Below, piece by piece: positions 9,235 to 17,185 of a DNA stretch of 35,398 nucleotides; positions within the stretch are counted from its first letter, which is position 1, and every line of letters begins with the position of its first letter. A program made the translations under genes and the position numbers. Source of the DNA: Candidatus Eiseniibacteriota bacterium (GTDB lineage Bacteria; Eisenbacteria; RBG-16-71-46); contig VBOT01000038.1 in the NCBI GenBank assembly GCA_005893225.1, positions 1 to 35,398 on the forward strand, given 5' to 3'. The notes beneath the pieces were generated by a model, which was not told where the DNA came from, did no database searches, and saw only the letters and a program-made list of their open reading frames with translations.

Positions 9235-9879
9235 ATGAAGCGAATCACCGTCGTCCTTGGCATCGCCGCGCTCGCGGCCTTGCTCCCCCTCACCCGCGCG
9301 CTTGCCGAGACCACGCTCTACAAGATCGATCCCAATCATTCGGTGGTGGGCTTCAGCATCCGGCACCTGTTCTCCAAGGTGCCGGGCCGCTTCAACGACT
9401 TCGAGGGGACGATCCAGTTCGACGACAAGAACATGGCAGCGTCCTCGGTGGAGACCACCATCAAGACCGCGAGCATCTTCACGAACCAGGAGAAGCGGGA
9501 CACCCATCTGAGAAGCGCTGACTTCTTCGCCGCGGATTCGTTCCCCACCATCACCTTCAAGAGCACCAAGGTGACCCCGGGCGAGAACAACAAGTTCCAG
9601 ATCGAGGGCGACCTCACGATCCGAGGCAGGACCAAGCGAGTCGTGCTCGATGCCGAGCTCCTGGGTCTCGGGGCGACCCCGATGGGAACGCGCGCGGGCT
9701 TCGAGGCGAGCACCACCGTCAACCGGAAGGACTTCGGAGTGCTGTGGAACAAGACGCTCGATCAGGGAGGCACCTTGCTCGGCGACGACGTGGTGATCAA
9801 TCTCGGGGTCGAGGCGGTGAAGCCCGAGCCCAAGGGCCAAGGGAGCGCGCCCCCGCCGCCGAGCGCCGGGAAGAAGTAG
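9235..9879 (+). CDS. YceI-family periplasmic lipid-binding protein
   Basis: 214 aa. AGGAG lies upstream of the ATG at 9235. The signal peptide MKRITVVLGIAALAALLPLTRALA is followed by the classic YceI opening, YKIDPNHSVVGFSIRHL. SADFFAADSFPTITFKST and GDLTIRGRTKRVVLDAE are also hallmark segments of the family, and the end KDFGVLWNKTLDQGGTLLGDDVVI completes the lipocalin-like barrel. YceI proteins bind isoprenoid or other amphiphilic chains in the periplasm. A proline-rich tail (SAPPPPSAGKK) extends past the domain. It is a single gene, convergent with the TPR gene that follows. Confidence 0.92.
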   Translation: MKRITVVLGIAALAALLPLTRALAETTLYKIDPNHSVVGFSIRHLFSKVPGRFNDFEGTIQFDDKNMAASSVETTIKTASIFTNQEKRDTHLRSADFFAADSFPTITFKSTKVTPGENNKFQIEGDLTIRGRTKRVVLDAELLGLGATPMGTRAGFEASTTVNRKDFGVLWNKTLDQGGTLLGDDVVINLGVEAVKPEPKGQGSAPPPPSAGKK

Positions 9880-9884
9880 CGGGC

Positions 9885-9905
9885 GGCTTGGGAAGCCCCC
9901 GGGGG
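9885..9905. terminator. Candidate bidirectional terminator hairpins between convergent genes
   Basis: GGCTT-GGG-AAGCC (9885-9897) overlaps the palindrome CCCCCGGGGG (9896-9905) in the 43-bp gap between the YceI and TPR stops. There is no T-run, so the strength is uncertain. Confidence 0.3.
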
Positions 9906-9922
9906 CAGGAGCTTGCCGCGAC

Positions 9923-10540
9923 TCAGTGTGAGGTGGTGGTGTCCACCGCCGAGGAATCGGGCGCCGGATTCGGCATGGCCTGGTCGGGGTGCGCCGCCAC
10001 CCACGAGTCGATCATCGACTTGAGGCCGTCCCTCTGCTCGGTGGCGTTGAGTCGCTCGAGCCAGGCGAGCTGCTCGCGGGCCTTGTCCACCTTGCCGAGC
10101 TCGACGAGCGCCTCGCCGAGGTACTCGCGCGCCGGGGCGTAATCGGGCTTCAGTCCCAGGCAGCGATCGTAGGCGGCCAGGGACTTGTCGTAGTCGCTCA
10201 GCTTGCGGGCGCAGAAGCCGACCAGGTTCCAGGCCTCGTAGTAGGTCGAGTCCAGCTCGACGGCCCGCTCGCCGCGCTCCCGCGACTTCTTGAAGCGCTT
10301 GTCGGCGTTCTTCTTCTTGCCCGCGGCCAGGTCCTTCTTGGCCTTGTCCACGTCGTTGTAGGCGTCGCCGTAGATCCGCTCGGCCTCCTGGCGCGTCGTC
10401 GGAGCCTCGGCCGAGGTCCCGGGTTCCGGGTTGCCGCTCGGCTGCGGCGGCTCCTTGGGGCCACCGCCCATGGAGCAGAGCGCCTGGCCGGCGGCGACGG
10501 AGCCGATCAGCAGAATCGCGACCACGAGGTGCTTTCGCAT
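9923..10540 (-). CDS. Exported TPR-repeat protein
   Basis: 205 aa from the ATG at 10540, which has AAGGAG ahead of it; the longer track start has no such site. The N-terminus MRKHLVVAILLIGSVAAGQALCSM is a signal peptide. The Cys at about 23 does not sit in a good lipobox, so soluble periplasmic location is as likely as a lipoprotein. The central part has tetratricopeptide-like helices (AWNLVGFCARKLSDYDKSLAAYDRCLGLKPDYAPAREYLGEALVELGKVDKA). A lysine-rich segment (KAKKDLAAGKKKNADKRFKKS) precedes it. TPR proteins serve as scaffolds; no partner can be named from the neighbours. Confidence 0.8.
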   Translation of the reverse strand: MRKHLVVAILLIGSVAAGQALCSMGGGPKEPPQPSGNPEPGTSAEAPTTRQEAERIYGDAYNDVDKAKKDLAAGKKKNADKRFKKSRERGERAVELDSTYYEAWNLVGFCARKLSDYDKSLAAYDRCLGLKPDYAPAREYLGEALVELGKVDKAREQLAWLERLNATEQRDGLKSMIDSWVAAHPDQAMPNPAPDSSAVDTTTSH

Positions 10541-10629
10541 GGTTCTCCTTTGCGGGGGAGTTATGGAAGGCGCGGCCGGTGGGCTCGAAAGTCGGCTCAG
10601 CATGCCTGGCGGAGAAGTCAGCCGCAAGC

Positions 10630-12699
10630 CTACACGCCGAACAGCTCCGCCTCCCAGACCAGACCGAGCTCGCTCGGCGGGGCCATGTAGCCGAGCAGGG
10701 CCGAGCTCGCGACCACCGCCGGGCTCGCGAGGTAGCCTTCACCGCCCACACCCATCCGGTTCTGCCAGTTGCGGTTGAAGCTCGTGATCGCGCGCTCTCC
10801 GGCCGACAGGGCGTCGGGACCCTGGCCGAAGCACGGACCGCACCACGACTGGCGAATCTCGCCGCCGACCGAGCGGAACACCTCGGCGATCGACTCGCCG
10901 CCGAGCCGCGGGTCCGGGTTCTCGATCTGCAGCTTCACTCCCCCAGAGCCCGGGAAGATCACGAACGGCTTGGCGGCGCGCCGGAAGCCCAGCGCTCGCG
11001 CCGCGTGGAGGACGAGCGCCGCCTGCAGCAGGTCATCGTAGCCGCCGTTCGTGCACGAGCCGATCAGCGCCTTGTCGAACGTGAGGCGCTCGCGCGCCAC
11101 CTCCTCGGCCGGGAACGCATTCCCGGGGCTGAAGGGCTTGGCGATCATCGGCGCCACCTCGTCCAGCGCCAGGGTCTCGTCGATCTCGTAGACCGCTTCG
11201 CTGCCGGGATGCACCCGGGGATACGGCAGCTCGCCGAACCCCCTCGCGCGATACCAATCGAGCGTGATCTCGTCGGGAGCGAAGATGCCGTTCATGGCCT
11301 CGCCCTCGGCCATCATGTTGGCGATGGTGTTGCGGAAGGCGATCGGGAGCTGGCGGTTCGCGTCCACCAGCTCGACCGACATGCCCTGCGACTGCCGCGG
11401 GCCCCAGCGCCTGAGCAGCGCGAGCACGATGTCCTTGCCGCTCACCCACGGCTGGAGCTCGCCGGAGAAGACCACGCGCCGCTGGCGAGCGACCGTGAGG
11501 TAGACGTACCCGGTCGCCCAGCCGAAGCCCAGGGTGGTGGAGCCGACTCCGATGCCGACCGCGCCGTAGGCGCCGTAGGCGCGGCTGTGGGAATCGGCGC
11601 CGGGGATCACTTGCCCGGGCAGCACCAGACCCTGCTCGGGGAAGTAGAAGTGGAAGATCCCGTCGCCGGGCGTGGCGTAGTAGGGCTTCCCGATGCCGTG
11701 GAGGCGCGCGAACTCGCGCCCGATCGAGGTCTGGCGTTCGTCGGCCTCCTTGCCGGTGAAGACGAAATGGTCGTTGGCGATCGCGGCCTGCCGCGGATAG
11801 AGAGCGTCGCCGCCGGTGATCTGGTTGAAGGTGTGGATCGCGAACGGAGCGGTACCGTCGGAGGCCGGCAGCAGGTCGGCGTAGACGCGCAGGGTCGCGC
11901 CCGGACGCACCTCGGCATCCTTGTCGACGCGATGCGCCCAGAGGATCTGCTCGGTGGTCGTGAGGCGCCGCGCGCTGTCGGGATCGGGCCACTGGATCCG
12001 CGGGGCGCGCTCGACCGACTCGCGGAGCTCCCTCCGGCCGGCGGCGAAGATCCCGCCGGAGCGGCGGATCTCCTCCTCCTTCGGCGCGAGGGGAACCGGA
12101 TCGTAGGTGGCGCCGCGGGTCTCGTTGGCGAGCCGGCGCGAGGTCGGATCGAAGCTGAAGACGTCGCCGTCACGGGCCTCGGCCACCGCCTCCGGGCACT
12201 GCAGCACGTGGAGCCCGAGGTTGTAGGCGTTGCGGCGGAAGATGTCGCCCACGTGGTTTCCGGCCACCACCACCAGCTCTAGCCCCGCCTCCTCGGCCAC
12301 GCCCTTCAACCCCGCGGGGCTCATTTCGCGCGAGGAGCCGATCGCGAAACGGTCGCCGGCGATCAGGAAGGTCTCGCCGCGGTGCACGCGCTCCCGGAAG
12401 TCGGGCATGAGGTAACGGAACGCGCCCGCCTTCCAGCGCTCGTCGAGGGTGTCGAGGCTCTCCGAGACGCAGTCGGACGCGGGCGTGATCTGGTCGGTGT
12501 CGATGGCGTCGAGCATCCGCCCCGGAGCCTTGGGGTCCCAGAGGATCAGGGCGCGGCCGCGCACCAGGCGCGGGACGCCCTGGCCGAGGGTGGCGTCGGA
12601 TGGACGCGGGCCCGGCAGGGAGTCCGCCGTCCTTCCGGGCTTGAGGCGGGCGGGCTGGATCGTGTGCATGCGCTGGGGAGCTCCGGGAAAAGGCGCCAT
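10630..12699 (-). CDS. Aconitase-superfamily hydratase with LeuD-like swivel fused ahead of LeuC-like catalytic half
   Basis: 689 aa. Residues ~60-220 resemble the swivel (LeuD) domain: DAIDTDQITPA, then GDRFAIGSSREMSPAGLKGV and a conserved RNAYNLGLHVL end. Residues ~245-689 resemble the catalytic (LeuC/aconitase) half: GADSHSRAYGAYGAVGIGVG, then the cluster ligands in GSCTNGGYDD and QSWCGPCFGQGPD. All three 4Fe-4S cysteines are present, so it should be an active dehydratase. Aconitase A and most fused forms place the swivel last; here it is first, closer to the order in AcnB but without AcnB's extra N-terminal domains. The substrate is unclear, because the LeuD specificity loop is replaced by SDCVSESLDTLDERW. 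A true aconitase is also encoded in this window, so a different hydroxy-acid substrate is likely. The start could be 12699 (GAGG ahead) or 12669. Confidence 0.82.
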   Translation of the reverse strand: MAPFPGAPQRMHTIQPARLKPGRTADSLPGPRPSDATLGQGVPRLVRGRALILWDPKAPGRMLDAIDTDQITPASDCVSESLDTLDERWKAGAFRYLMPDFRERVHRGETFLIAGDRFAIGSSREMSPAGLKGVAEEAGLELVVVAGNHVGDIFRRNAYNLGLHVLQCPEAVAEARDGDVFSFDPTSRRLANETRGATYDPVPLAPKEEEIRRSGGIFAAGRRELRESVERAPRIQWPDPDSARRLTTTEQILWAHRVDKDAEVRPGATLRVYADLLPASDGTAPFAIHTFNQITGGDALYPRQAAIANDHFVFTGKEADERQTSIGREFARLHGIGKPYYATPGDGIFHFYFPEQGLVLPGQVIPGADSHSRAYGAYGAVGIGVGSTTLGFGWATGYVYLTVARQRRVVFSGELQPWVSGKDIVLALLRRWGPRQSQGMSVELVDANRQLPIAFRNTIANMMAEGEAMNGIFAPDEITLDWYRARGFGELPYPRVHPGSEAVYEIDETLALDEVAPMIAKPFSPGNAFPAEEVARERLTFDKALIGSCTNGGYDDLLQAALVLHAARALGFRRAAKPFVIFPGSGGVKLQIENPDPRLGGESIAEVFRSVGGEIRQSWCGPCFGQGPDALSAGERAITSFNRNWQNRMGVGGEGYLASPAVVASSALLGYMAPPSELGLVWEAELFGV

Positions 12700-12772
12700 C
12701 GCCGCCCTCGCGCGGCGCGACGTCGCTCGCGATCGTTCACGTGAGAGGCGTCACGAGGTCGGTGGGAACCGC

Positions 12773-12781
12773 TGGTATGCT
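12773..12781 (+). promoter_or_regulatory. Candidate extended -10 for the TMEM175-like gene
   Basis: TGGTATGCT matches an extended -10 (TGn plus TATGCT) 74 nt upstream of the ATG at 12855. No good -35 is seen, which is usual for extended -10 promoters. Confidence 0.28.
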
Positions 12782-12854
12782 ACTTCGCATTTCGGAGCCG
12801 TGGCAATGCGGGCGCGGAGCGGCTCCCGAGCAAGGCTCACACGCGGGAGGGGCG

Positions 12855-13502
12855 ATGATCTCGAAGTCCGGCGCCTCGGGCGGGCTCACCACGCACCGCA
12901 TCGAGGCATTCAGTGACGGCGTGTTCGCGATCGTGATGACGCTGCTGGTGTTCGAGCTCAGGGTGCCGGCCCTCGGGGACCGCGCCTCCGACCTCGCGCT
13001 GCTCGACGCCTTGATGCACATGTGGCCCAAGCTCCTGAGCTTCGCGCTGGGCTTCGTGATCGTCGGGATCTTCTGGGTCGCGCACCACAACCTCTTCCAC
13101 CTCATCAAGCGTTCGGACCGGGTGTTCCTGTGGCTCAACAACCTGTTCCTCATGTGCGTGGCGTTCGTCCCGTTCCCGACCGCCCTGATGGGGGAATACG
13201 TCAGGATCCCGATCGCGGTGGTCCCCTATGGACTCACCCTGATCGCGGCGGGGCTCACGCTGGAGATCCTGTGGCGTTACGCGACCCACCGCCGGCGCCT
13301 CGTGGACCCCGAGCTCGAAGCGGAGGTCGTGAGCCTCGTCGGGAGGCGGATCCTCGTGGCCCCGGTGGTCTACGCGCTCGCCGTCGCCGCCTCGATCGTG
13401 AGCGTCAAGATCACCCTGGCCGCCTACGCGCTGGTCCCGATCTACTACATCCTCCCGGGGCGCGTCGATCGTCACCTCGCTTCCCGCGCGCATCCGCGCT
13501 GA
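12855..13502 (+). CDS. TMEM175/DUF1211-family integral membrane protein (probable K+ channel)
   Basis: 215 aa from the ATG at 12855, which follows GGGAGG. The longer track start at 12741 is not supported. The opening [21 protein letters not shown] carries the signature [12 protein letters not shown] of bacterial TMEM175 channels, in which this first helix lines the ion path. About six hydrophobic segments follow, for example [38 protein letters not shown] and [20 protein letters not shown]. Known bacterial members form tetrameric potassium-leak channels. It sits alone, divergent from the hydratase gene and 109 nt before the protease gene. Confidence 0.88.
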   Translation: MISKSGASGGLTTHRIEAFSDGVFAIVMTLLVFELRVPALGDRASDLALLDALMHMWPKLLSFALGFVIVGIFWVAHHNLFHLIKRSDRVFLWLNNLFLMCVAFVPFPTALMGEYVRIPIAVVPYGLTLIAAGLTLEILWRYATHRRRLVDPELEAEVVSLVGRRILVAPVVYALAVAASIVSVKITLAAYALVPIYYILPGRVDRHLASRAHPR

Positions 13503-13611
13503 CTGGCTGTCCGGCAAGTCGAAGGAGGTCCGGGAGCCGACTGCGGCCGGATCGCGGGCCTCCGGCTTTTCCCGCATCCGGCGGCCCTCCGCTTCATCTG
13601 ATCCAAAACTC

Positions 13612-14647
13612 ATGGACCCCAGCCTGCGCCTCACCTCGGCCGAAGCGCCGGAAAGCGCCTCCCCTGCTGCCCCACCCGAGCACGCCCCCGAGGGCGACCC
13701 GGAGCCGCTCGACGCCTACTCGCGCTCGGTGATCGCGGCCGTCGAGGCCGTGAGCCCCTCGGTCGTCAACATCGAGGTCCAGCCTCGAAACGGACGAGCC
13801 GCCGGCCAAGGCAGGCGCGGGGGATCGGGGGGAACCGGCTCGGGGTTCGTGTTCACGCCCGACGGGCTGATCCTCACCAACAGCCACGTGGTCCACGACG
13901 CCGGGCGGATCGACGTCGCTCTGGGAGACGGGACGCGTCTGGTCGCGGACCTGGTGGGCGACGATCCCGACACCGACCTGGCGGTGGTCCGCGTGAGTGC
14001 GTCGGGCCTTCAGCCGGTGCGTCTCGGTGACTCGAGCCGGCTGAGGCCCGGCCAGCTCGTGGTGGCGATCGGGAATCCGTTCGGATTCCAGACCACCGTG
14101 ACCGCCGGCGTGGTGAGCGCGCTCGGCAGGTCGCTGCGCTCGCGCTCAGGCCACCTGATGGACAACATCATCCAGACCGACGCCGCGCTCAATCCCGGGA
14201 ACTCGGGCGGCCCGCTCGCCACCTCGGCCGGCGAGGTGATCGGCGTCAACACCGCCGTGATCCTTCCCGCCCAGGGCCTCTCCGATCGACACGGCGCGAT
14301 TCGTGGCCGCGCACCTGATCCGCGACGGGCGCATCCGCCGCGGCTACCTCGGGATCGGCGGGCAGAACGTCCCGCTGTCCCGGCGGACCGCGCGCGTCAG
14401 CGGGCTGCCGGTCCCGAGCGGCGTGCTGGTGCTCACGGTCGAGCCCGGGAGCCCGGCGGAGAAGGCCGGCGTCCGGGTGCGGGACGTGATCGTCGAGTTC
14501 GACCACCATCCGGTCGGGACCGTCGATGATCTCCACCGGCTGCTCACGGAGCGCCAGATCGGCGTTCCGGCCGCCCTCACCGTGCTGCGGCCCACCGGGC
14601 GAAACGAGCTCGAGGTGGTGCCGCGGGAGTCTCCGCCCCGCGGCTAG
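13612..14647 (+). CDS. HtrA/DegP-type trypsin-like serine protease with one PDZ domain (11-nt deletion breaks the frame)
   Basis: The track shows two pieces: 13612-14529 (protease) and 14303-14647 (PDZ). They join at 14280/14281. Family members read QGLxFAIPIDTA here; this gene has QGL, one T, then [12 protein letters not shown] in the next frame. Eleven bases are missing, and restoring them gives a 348-aa protein. The triad is complete: His92 (LTNSHVV), Asp122 (DTDLAVV) and Ser198 (NPGNSGGPL). The PDZ domain carries [12 protein letters not shown] and [21 protein letters not shown]. There is no signal peptide or membrane anchor; a Pro/Glu-rich N-terminus precedes the protease. No good ribosome site lies before 13612. 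As read, translation would give an intact triad but lose the PDZ domain and the last core strand, so the gene is probably inactive unless the break is an artefact. Confidence 0.85.
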
Positions 14648-14707
14648 CTAGTGTTCCGGCGCGCAGCTCGCGCGGTCCGTGGTGGTGCGGCAGCGGCAGG
14701 GTTGCCG

Positions 14708-15067
14708 CTATTTCGCTCCCGCCATCTGCATCCCCTTCAGCAGGGTCATGACGTGGCTCTTCATGACCGAGTCCTGGACCGCGAGGCCGAGGATCCCGTC
14801 CACCATGGTGCTATTCCTGGCCATGTTCGCCATCATGGCCTGGGTTGCCTCGCCGTTGGACATGAGCTTGTCCAGGAGCAGGGAGCGCGTGCTGTCACTG
14901 GCCATCAGCTTGTCGATCATCGGACCCGCCAGGCTCATGTTCGAGGAGATGGTGTCCATCACCTTGGCCTGCGTGTCGGGATTGGTGGTGACCATCTTGC
15001 CGATGTCGCCTGCGCATCCGACCGTCAGTCCCACCACGAGCACCGCTGCCGCCATCATGCGCTTCAT
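14708..15067 (-). CDS. Small Met-rich putative lipoprotein
   Basis: 119 aa with GAGGAGG just before the ATG at 15067. The N-terminus MKRMMAAAVLVVGLTVGCAGD has a hydrophobic core and a Cys at 18. The lipobox (LTVGC) is imperfect, with Leu at -4. The mature part is helical and unusually rich in Met (KVMDTISSNMSLAGPMIDKLMASD, MMANMARNSTMVDGILGLAVQD). I do not recognise a named family. Met-rich periplasmic helices can bind copper, but there is no Cys/His support for that here. It is convergent with the protease gene. Confidence 0.78.
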   Translation of the reverse strand: MKRMMAAAVLVVGLTVGCAGDIGKMVTTNPDTQAKVMDTISSNMSLAGPMIDKLMASDSTRSLLLDKLMSNGEATQAMMANMARNSTMVDGILGLAVQDSVMKSHVMTLLKGMQMAGAK

Positions 15068-15118
15068 GGATTTCCTCCTCTACGAGTCCCGAATCGGATA
15101 TTCGCTCGCCCGGCGTCC

Positions 15119-15304
15119 AAGCCCGGGTTATTCATGGCCCCGCGTCGCGAAAGGACCAGATGGACGCTGGATGCAAGGAGCACGGCACGCCCGCGACGCA
15201 GGCGTGGTTCAACACCACGTCGAGGAGCGGGCGTGCCGCGCGACGACGCAGACAGCGTTTCAGATGGTCCTTGCAGCAGCGGGCTCATGGAATGATCCGG
15301 GCTA
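15119..15304. repeat. Long palindromic (MITE-like) element with tandem G.A internal loops
   Basis: Nearly the whole 186 bp folds back on itself about a centre at 15211. Terminal arms: AGCCCGGGTTATTCATG on the left, and AGCCCGGATCATTCCATG on the reverse-complemented right. Inner paired blocks are GGACCA/TGGTCC, CGCTG/CAGCG and CGGCACGCCCGC (15183-15194)/GCGGGCGTGCCG (15228-15239). The centre is a small hairpin, CGTGGT-TCAAC-ACCACG. Three 2x2 internal loops each have GA opposite GA. The same ends occur at 4167-4226. It carries no ORF of its own and looks like a non-autonomous mobile or REP-like repeat. Its right end overlaps the stop codon of the amidase gene. Confidence 0.75.
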
Positions 15305-16708
15305 GGTCCCCGGGGGCCGGCGCGCGTGCCAGTCGGAACGCTGCTGGTAGGCGTCACCGAGCGCGACCATCTCGCCCTCGGAGAACGCCTTGCCCATCAG
15401 CGACAGCGACGTCGGAAGGCCGTTCTCGCCGAAGCCGTTGGGCACGGCGAGGGCCGGGAGACCGCACAGGTTCCCGGCCGCGATGAGCGCCGGGCCACCG
15501 CCGATCCCCGGATAGGCGTCGTCGAAGTTCTTGTCGGCGGGATAGGCCACGCTCGCCCGCGTCGGCGCCACCACCAGGTCGTACTTCTCGAACAGGTCGG
15601 CGAGCGCCCGCTTCATCGGCGCCCTCAGGCGCATCGCCTGCAGGTAGTCCACCGCCGGGATCAAGGTGCCGGCGTAGCCGCCGTGCCGGTCCTTGGGGCA
15701 CTTGAGCTCCTTCACGCGCCCCGACTCGATCAGGTCGAGGAAGGCCGAGGCGCCCTCGGCGCCCACGATCGCCGAGACCGCGGGTCCCCACGGGAAGTCC
15801 GGCCACTCGACGTCGCGCTTCACGTCGGCGAGCTCGCCCAGGATCCCGAGCGAGCGCTCGAAGTTCTCCCGCACCTCCGGCTGCACCTTCTCGGTCACGC
15901 CCTTCGGCACCGCGAGCCGCGGGCGCCTGGCGAGCGGCGCCGGCCCGTCGTAGGCGAAGCCGCGCTCGAGGCTGCTCGGGTCGTCGGGATCGAGGCCGGC
16001 CATCGATGCCAGCACCAGCCCGCAGTCGTCCGCCGTGCGTCCCATGGGTCCCAGCTTGTCGAGCGTCCAGCACAGCGCCATGGCACCATGTCGGCTCACC
16101 AGACCGTAGGTGGGACGCAGCCCGGTTACGCCGCAGAACGCCGCGGGGGTCAGGATCGAGCCCGAGGTCTCGGAGCCGATCGCGAACGGAACCAGGCCGG
16201 CGGCCACGGCGGCGCCCGGCCCGCTCGAGGAGCCGCCGCTCCAGAACCGCGTGTTCCACGGCGAGAGCCCGGGGCCGGTGAAGGACGCGTCCGCGTGGTT
16301 GTAGCCCATGCCCCCGGCGAGCTCGACCATGGCGAGCTTTGCCACCAGGATGGCGCCCGCCTCGCGCAGGCGCTCGACCACGGTCGCGTCGTAGTCGAAC
16401 ACCTGATGCCGATAGGGCGCCGCTCCCCAAGTCGTGGGAACACCGCGGGAGGCGAGCAGGTCCTTCGCGCCGTAGGGGATTCCGTGCAGCGGCCCGCGGT
16501 ACTTGCCGGAGCGGATCTCCTGCTCCGCCGCCCGCGCCTCGCGCAGCGCTGGAGCGCGCATCAGGCTCACGACCGCGTGATAGCGGCCGCCGAGCCTCTC
16601 CAGGCGATCGAGGCAAGCGCCGGTGAGCTCCACCGGCGAGAGCCGCCGGTCGCGGATGCGAGCGCCGAGCTCGCGCACCGGAAGGAAGAACGTGTCGGGA
16701 TCGAGCAT
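15302..16708 (-). CDS. Amidase-signature family hydrolase
   Basis: 468 aa, full length for the family. The Ser-cisSer-Lys triad is visible: Lys in IPYGAKDLL, the cis-Ser in the glycine/serine stretch FWSGGSSSGPGAAVAAG, and the nucleophile Ser in GSETSGSILTPAAFCG. These enzymes hydrolyse carboxamides (aryl or alkyl amides, or amide-linked amino acids). The ATG at 16708 directly follows the TGA of the Tat-signal protein gene with no gap, so translation is coupled. No signal peptide was seen on the amidase itself. The last residues (WHARRPPGT) and the TAG stop lie at the end of the palindromic element, whose terminal CCTAGCCCGG provides the stop. Confidence 0.92.
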   Translation of the reverse strand: MLDPDTFFLPVRELGARIRDRRLSPVELTGACLDRLERLGGRYHAVVSLMRAPALREARAAEQEIRSGKYRGPLHGIPYGAKDLLASRGVPTTWGAAPYRHQVFDYDATVVERLREAGAILVAKLAMVELAGGMGYNHADASFTGPGLSPWNTRFWSGGSSSGPGAAVAAGLVPFAIGSETSGSILTPAAFCGVTGLRPTYGLVSRHGAMALCWTLDKLGPMGRTADDCGLVLASMAGLDPDDPSSLERGFAYDGPAPLARRPRLAVPKGVTEKVQPEVRENFERSLGILGELADVKRDVEWPDFPWGPAVSAIVGAEGASAFLDLIESGRVKELKCPKDRHGGYAGTLIPAVDYLQAMRLRAPMKRALADLFEKYDLVVAPTRASVAYPADKNFDDAYPGIGGGPALIAAGNLCGLPALAVPNGFGENGLPTSLSLMGKAFSEGEMVALGDAYQQRSDWHARRPPGT

Positions 16709-17083
16709 TCAGGCCTGGAAGGTGAAGTCGGGCTCGTCGTGATTCGCGAGCTTGGCCTCGCGAAGCTTCTTCCCCCCGGTCACGCGGTTGTCGATCTCAC
16801 GCGTCACGGCCTCGAGCTGCTCGGGCGTCAGATGCGCGCCGTAGCGCTTGGCCACGACCTGGGCGAGCGTGCGGGCCTCGTCGGAGATCTCGGGGGGCTT
16901 GGTTCCTTGGGCCCCGGCGCTGTCGCTCGCGGCCGGCTCCGGCGCACCCGGGCGGCCCGAACCCGGCGGCACCTGCGCGAACGCTAGCACCGGCGGGCTC
17001 AGCGCCGAGGACATCCCGACCAGGCCGAGCAGCTTGAGGAAGCGTCGTCGTTCGCTGAGGCGTGTCTCACGATCGTCCGGCAT
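16709..17083 (-). CDS. Small Tat-exported protein coupled to the amidase
   Basis: 124 aa from the ATG at 17083, preceded by GGGGGAG. The N-terminus SERRRFLKLLGLVGMSSALSPPVLAFAQ is a twin-arginine signal (RRxFLK), so the protein is exported folded. A low-complexity Pro/Gly/Ala linker follows. The C-terminal ~60 residues (SDEARTLAQVVAKRYGAHLTPEQLEAVTREIDN, ending ANHDEPDFTFQA) form a helical domain that I have seen upstream of amidases, but I cannot name a family. Its stop abuts the amidase start, which suggests the two act together. A chaperone, inhibitor or export escort role is possible but is inference. Confidence 0.78.
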   Translation of the reverse strand: MPDDRETRLSERRRFLKLLGLVGMSSALSPPVLAFAQVPPGSGRPGAPEPAASDSAGAQGTKPPEISDEARTLAQVVAKRYGAHLTPEQLEAVTREIDNRVTGGKKLREAKLANHDEPDFTFQA

Positions 17084-17185
17084 GTCTCCCCCTGGGACTG
17101 AACGACCGGGGAAGCTACTCCACCCCACACCGGTGGGCAACGCGATGTCCACGGATTCCGTCACGAGGTAGAGTGTGCGCTCGTC

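Noticed and set aside
13521-13530. Strong GAAGGAGGTC ribosome-site sequence with no gene after it
   Set aside because: No ATG, GTG or TTG at suitable spacing in frame with the protease; the only nearby codon is an out-of-frame CTG. Kept only as a curiosity.
12837-13634. 265-aa minus ORF opposite the TMEM175-like gene
   Set aside because: Highly charged low-complexity translation typical of an antisense frame; the plus-strand gene has a clear signature.
16006-16281. Plus-strand ORFs over the amidase gene
   Set aside because: Arginine/serine-rich antisense shadows of a complete amidase.
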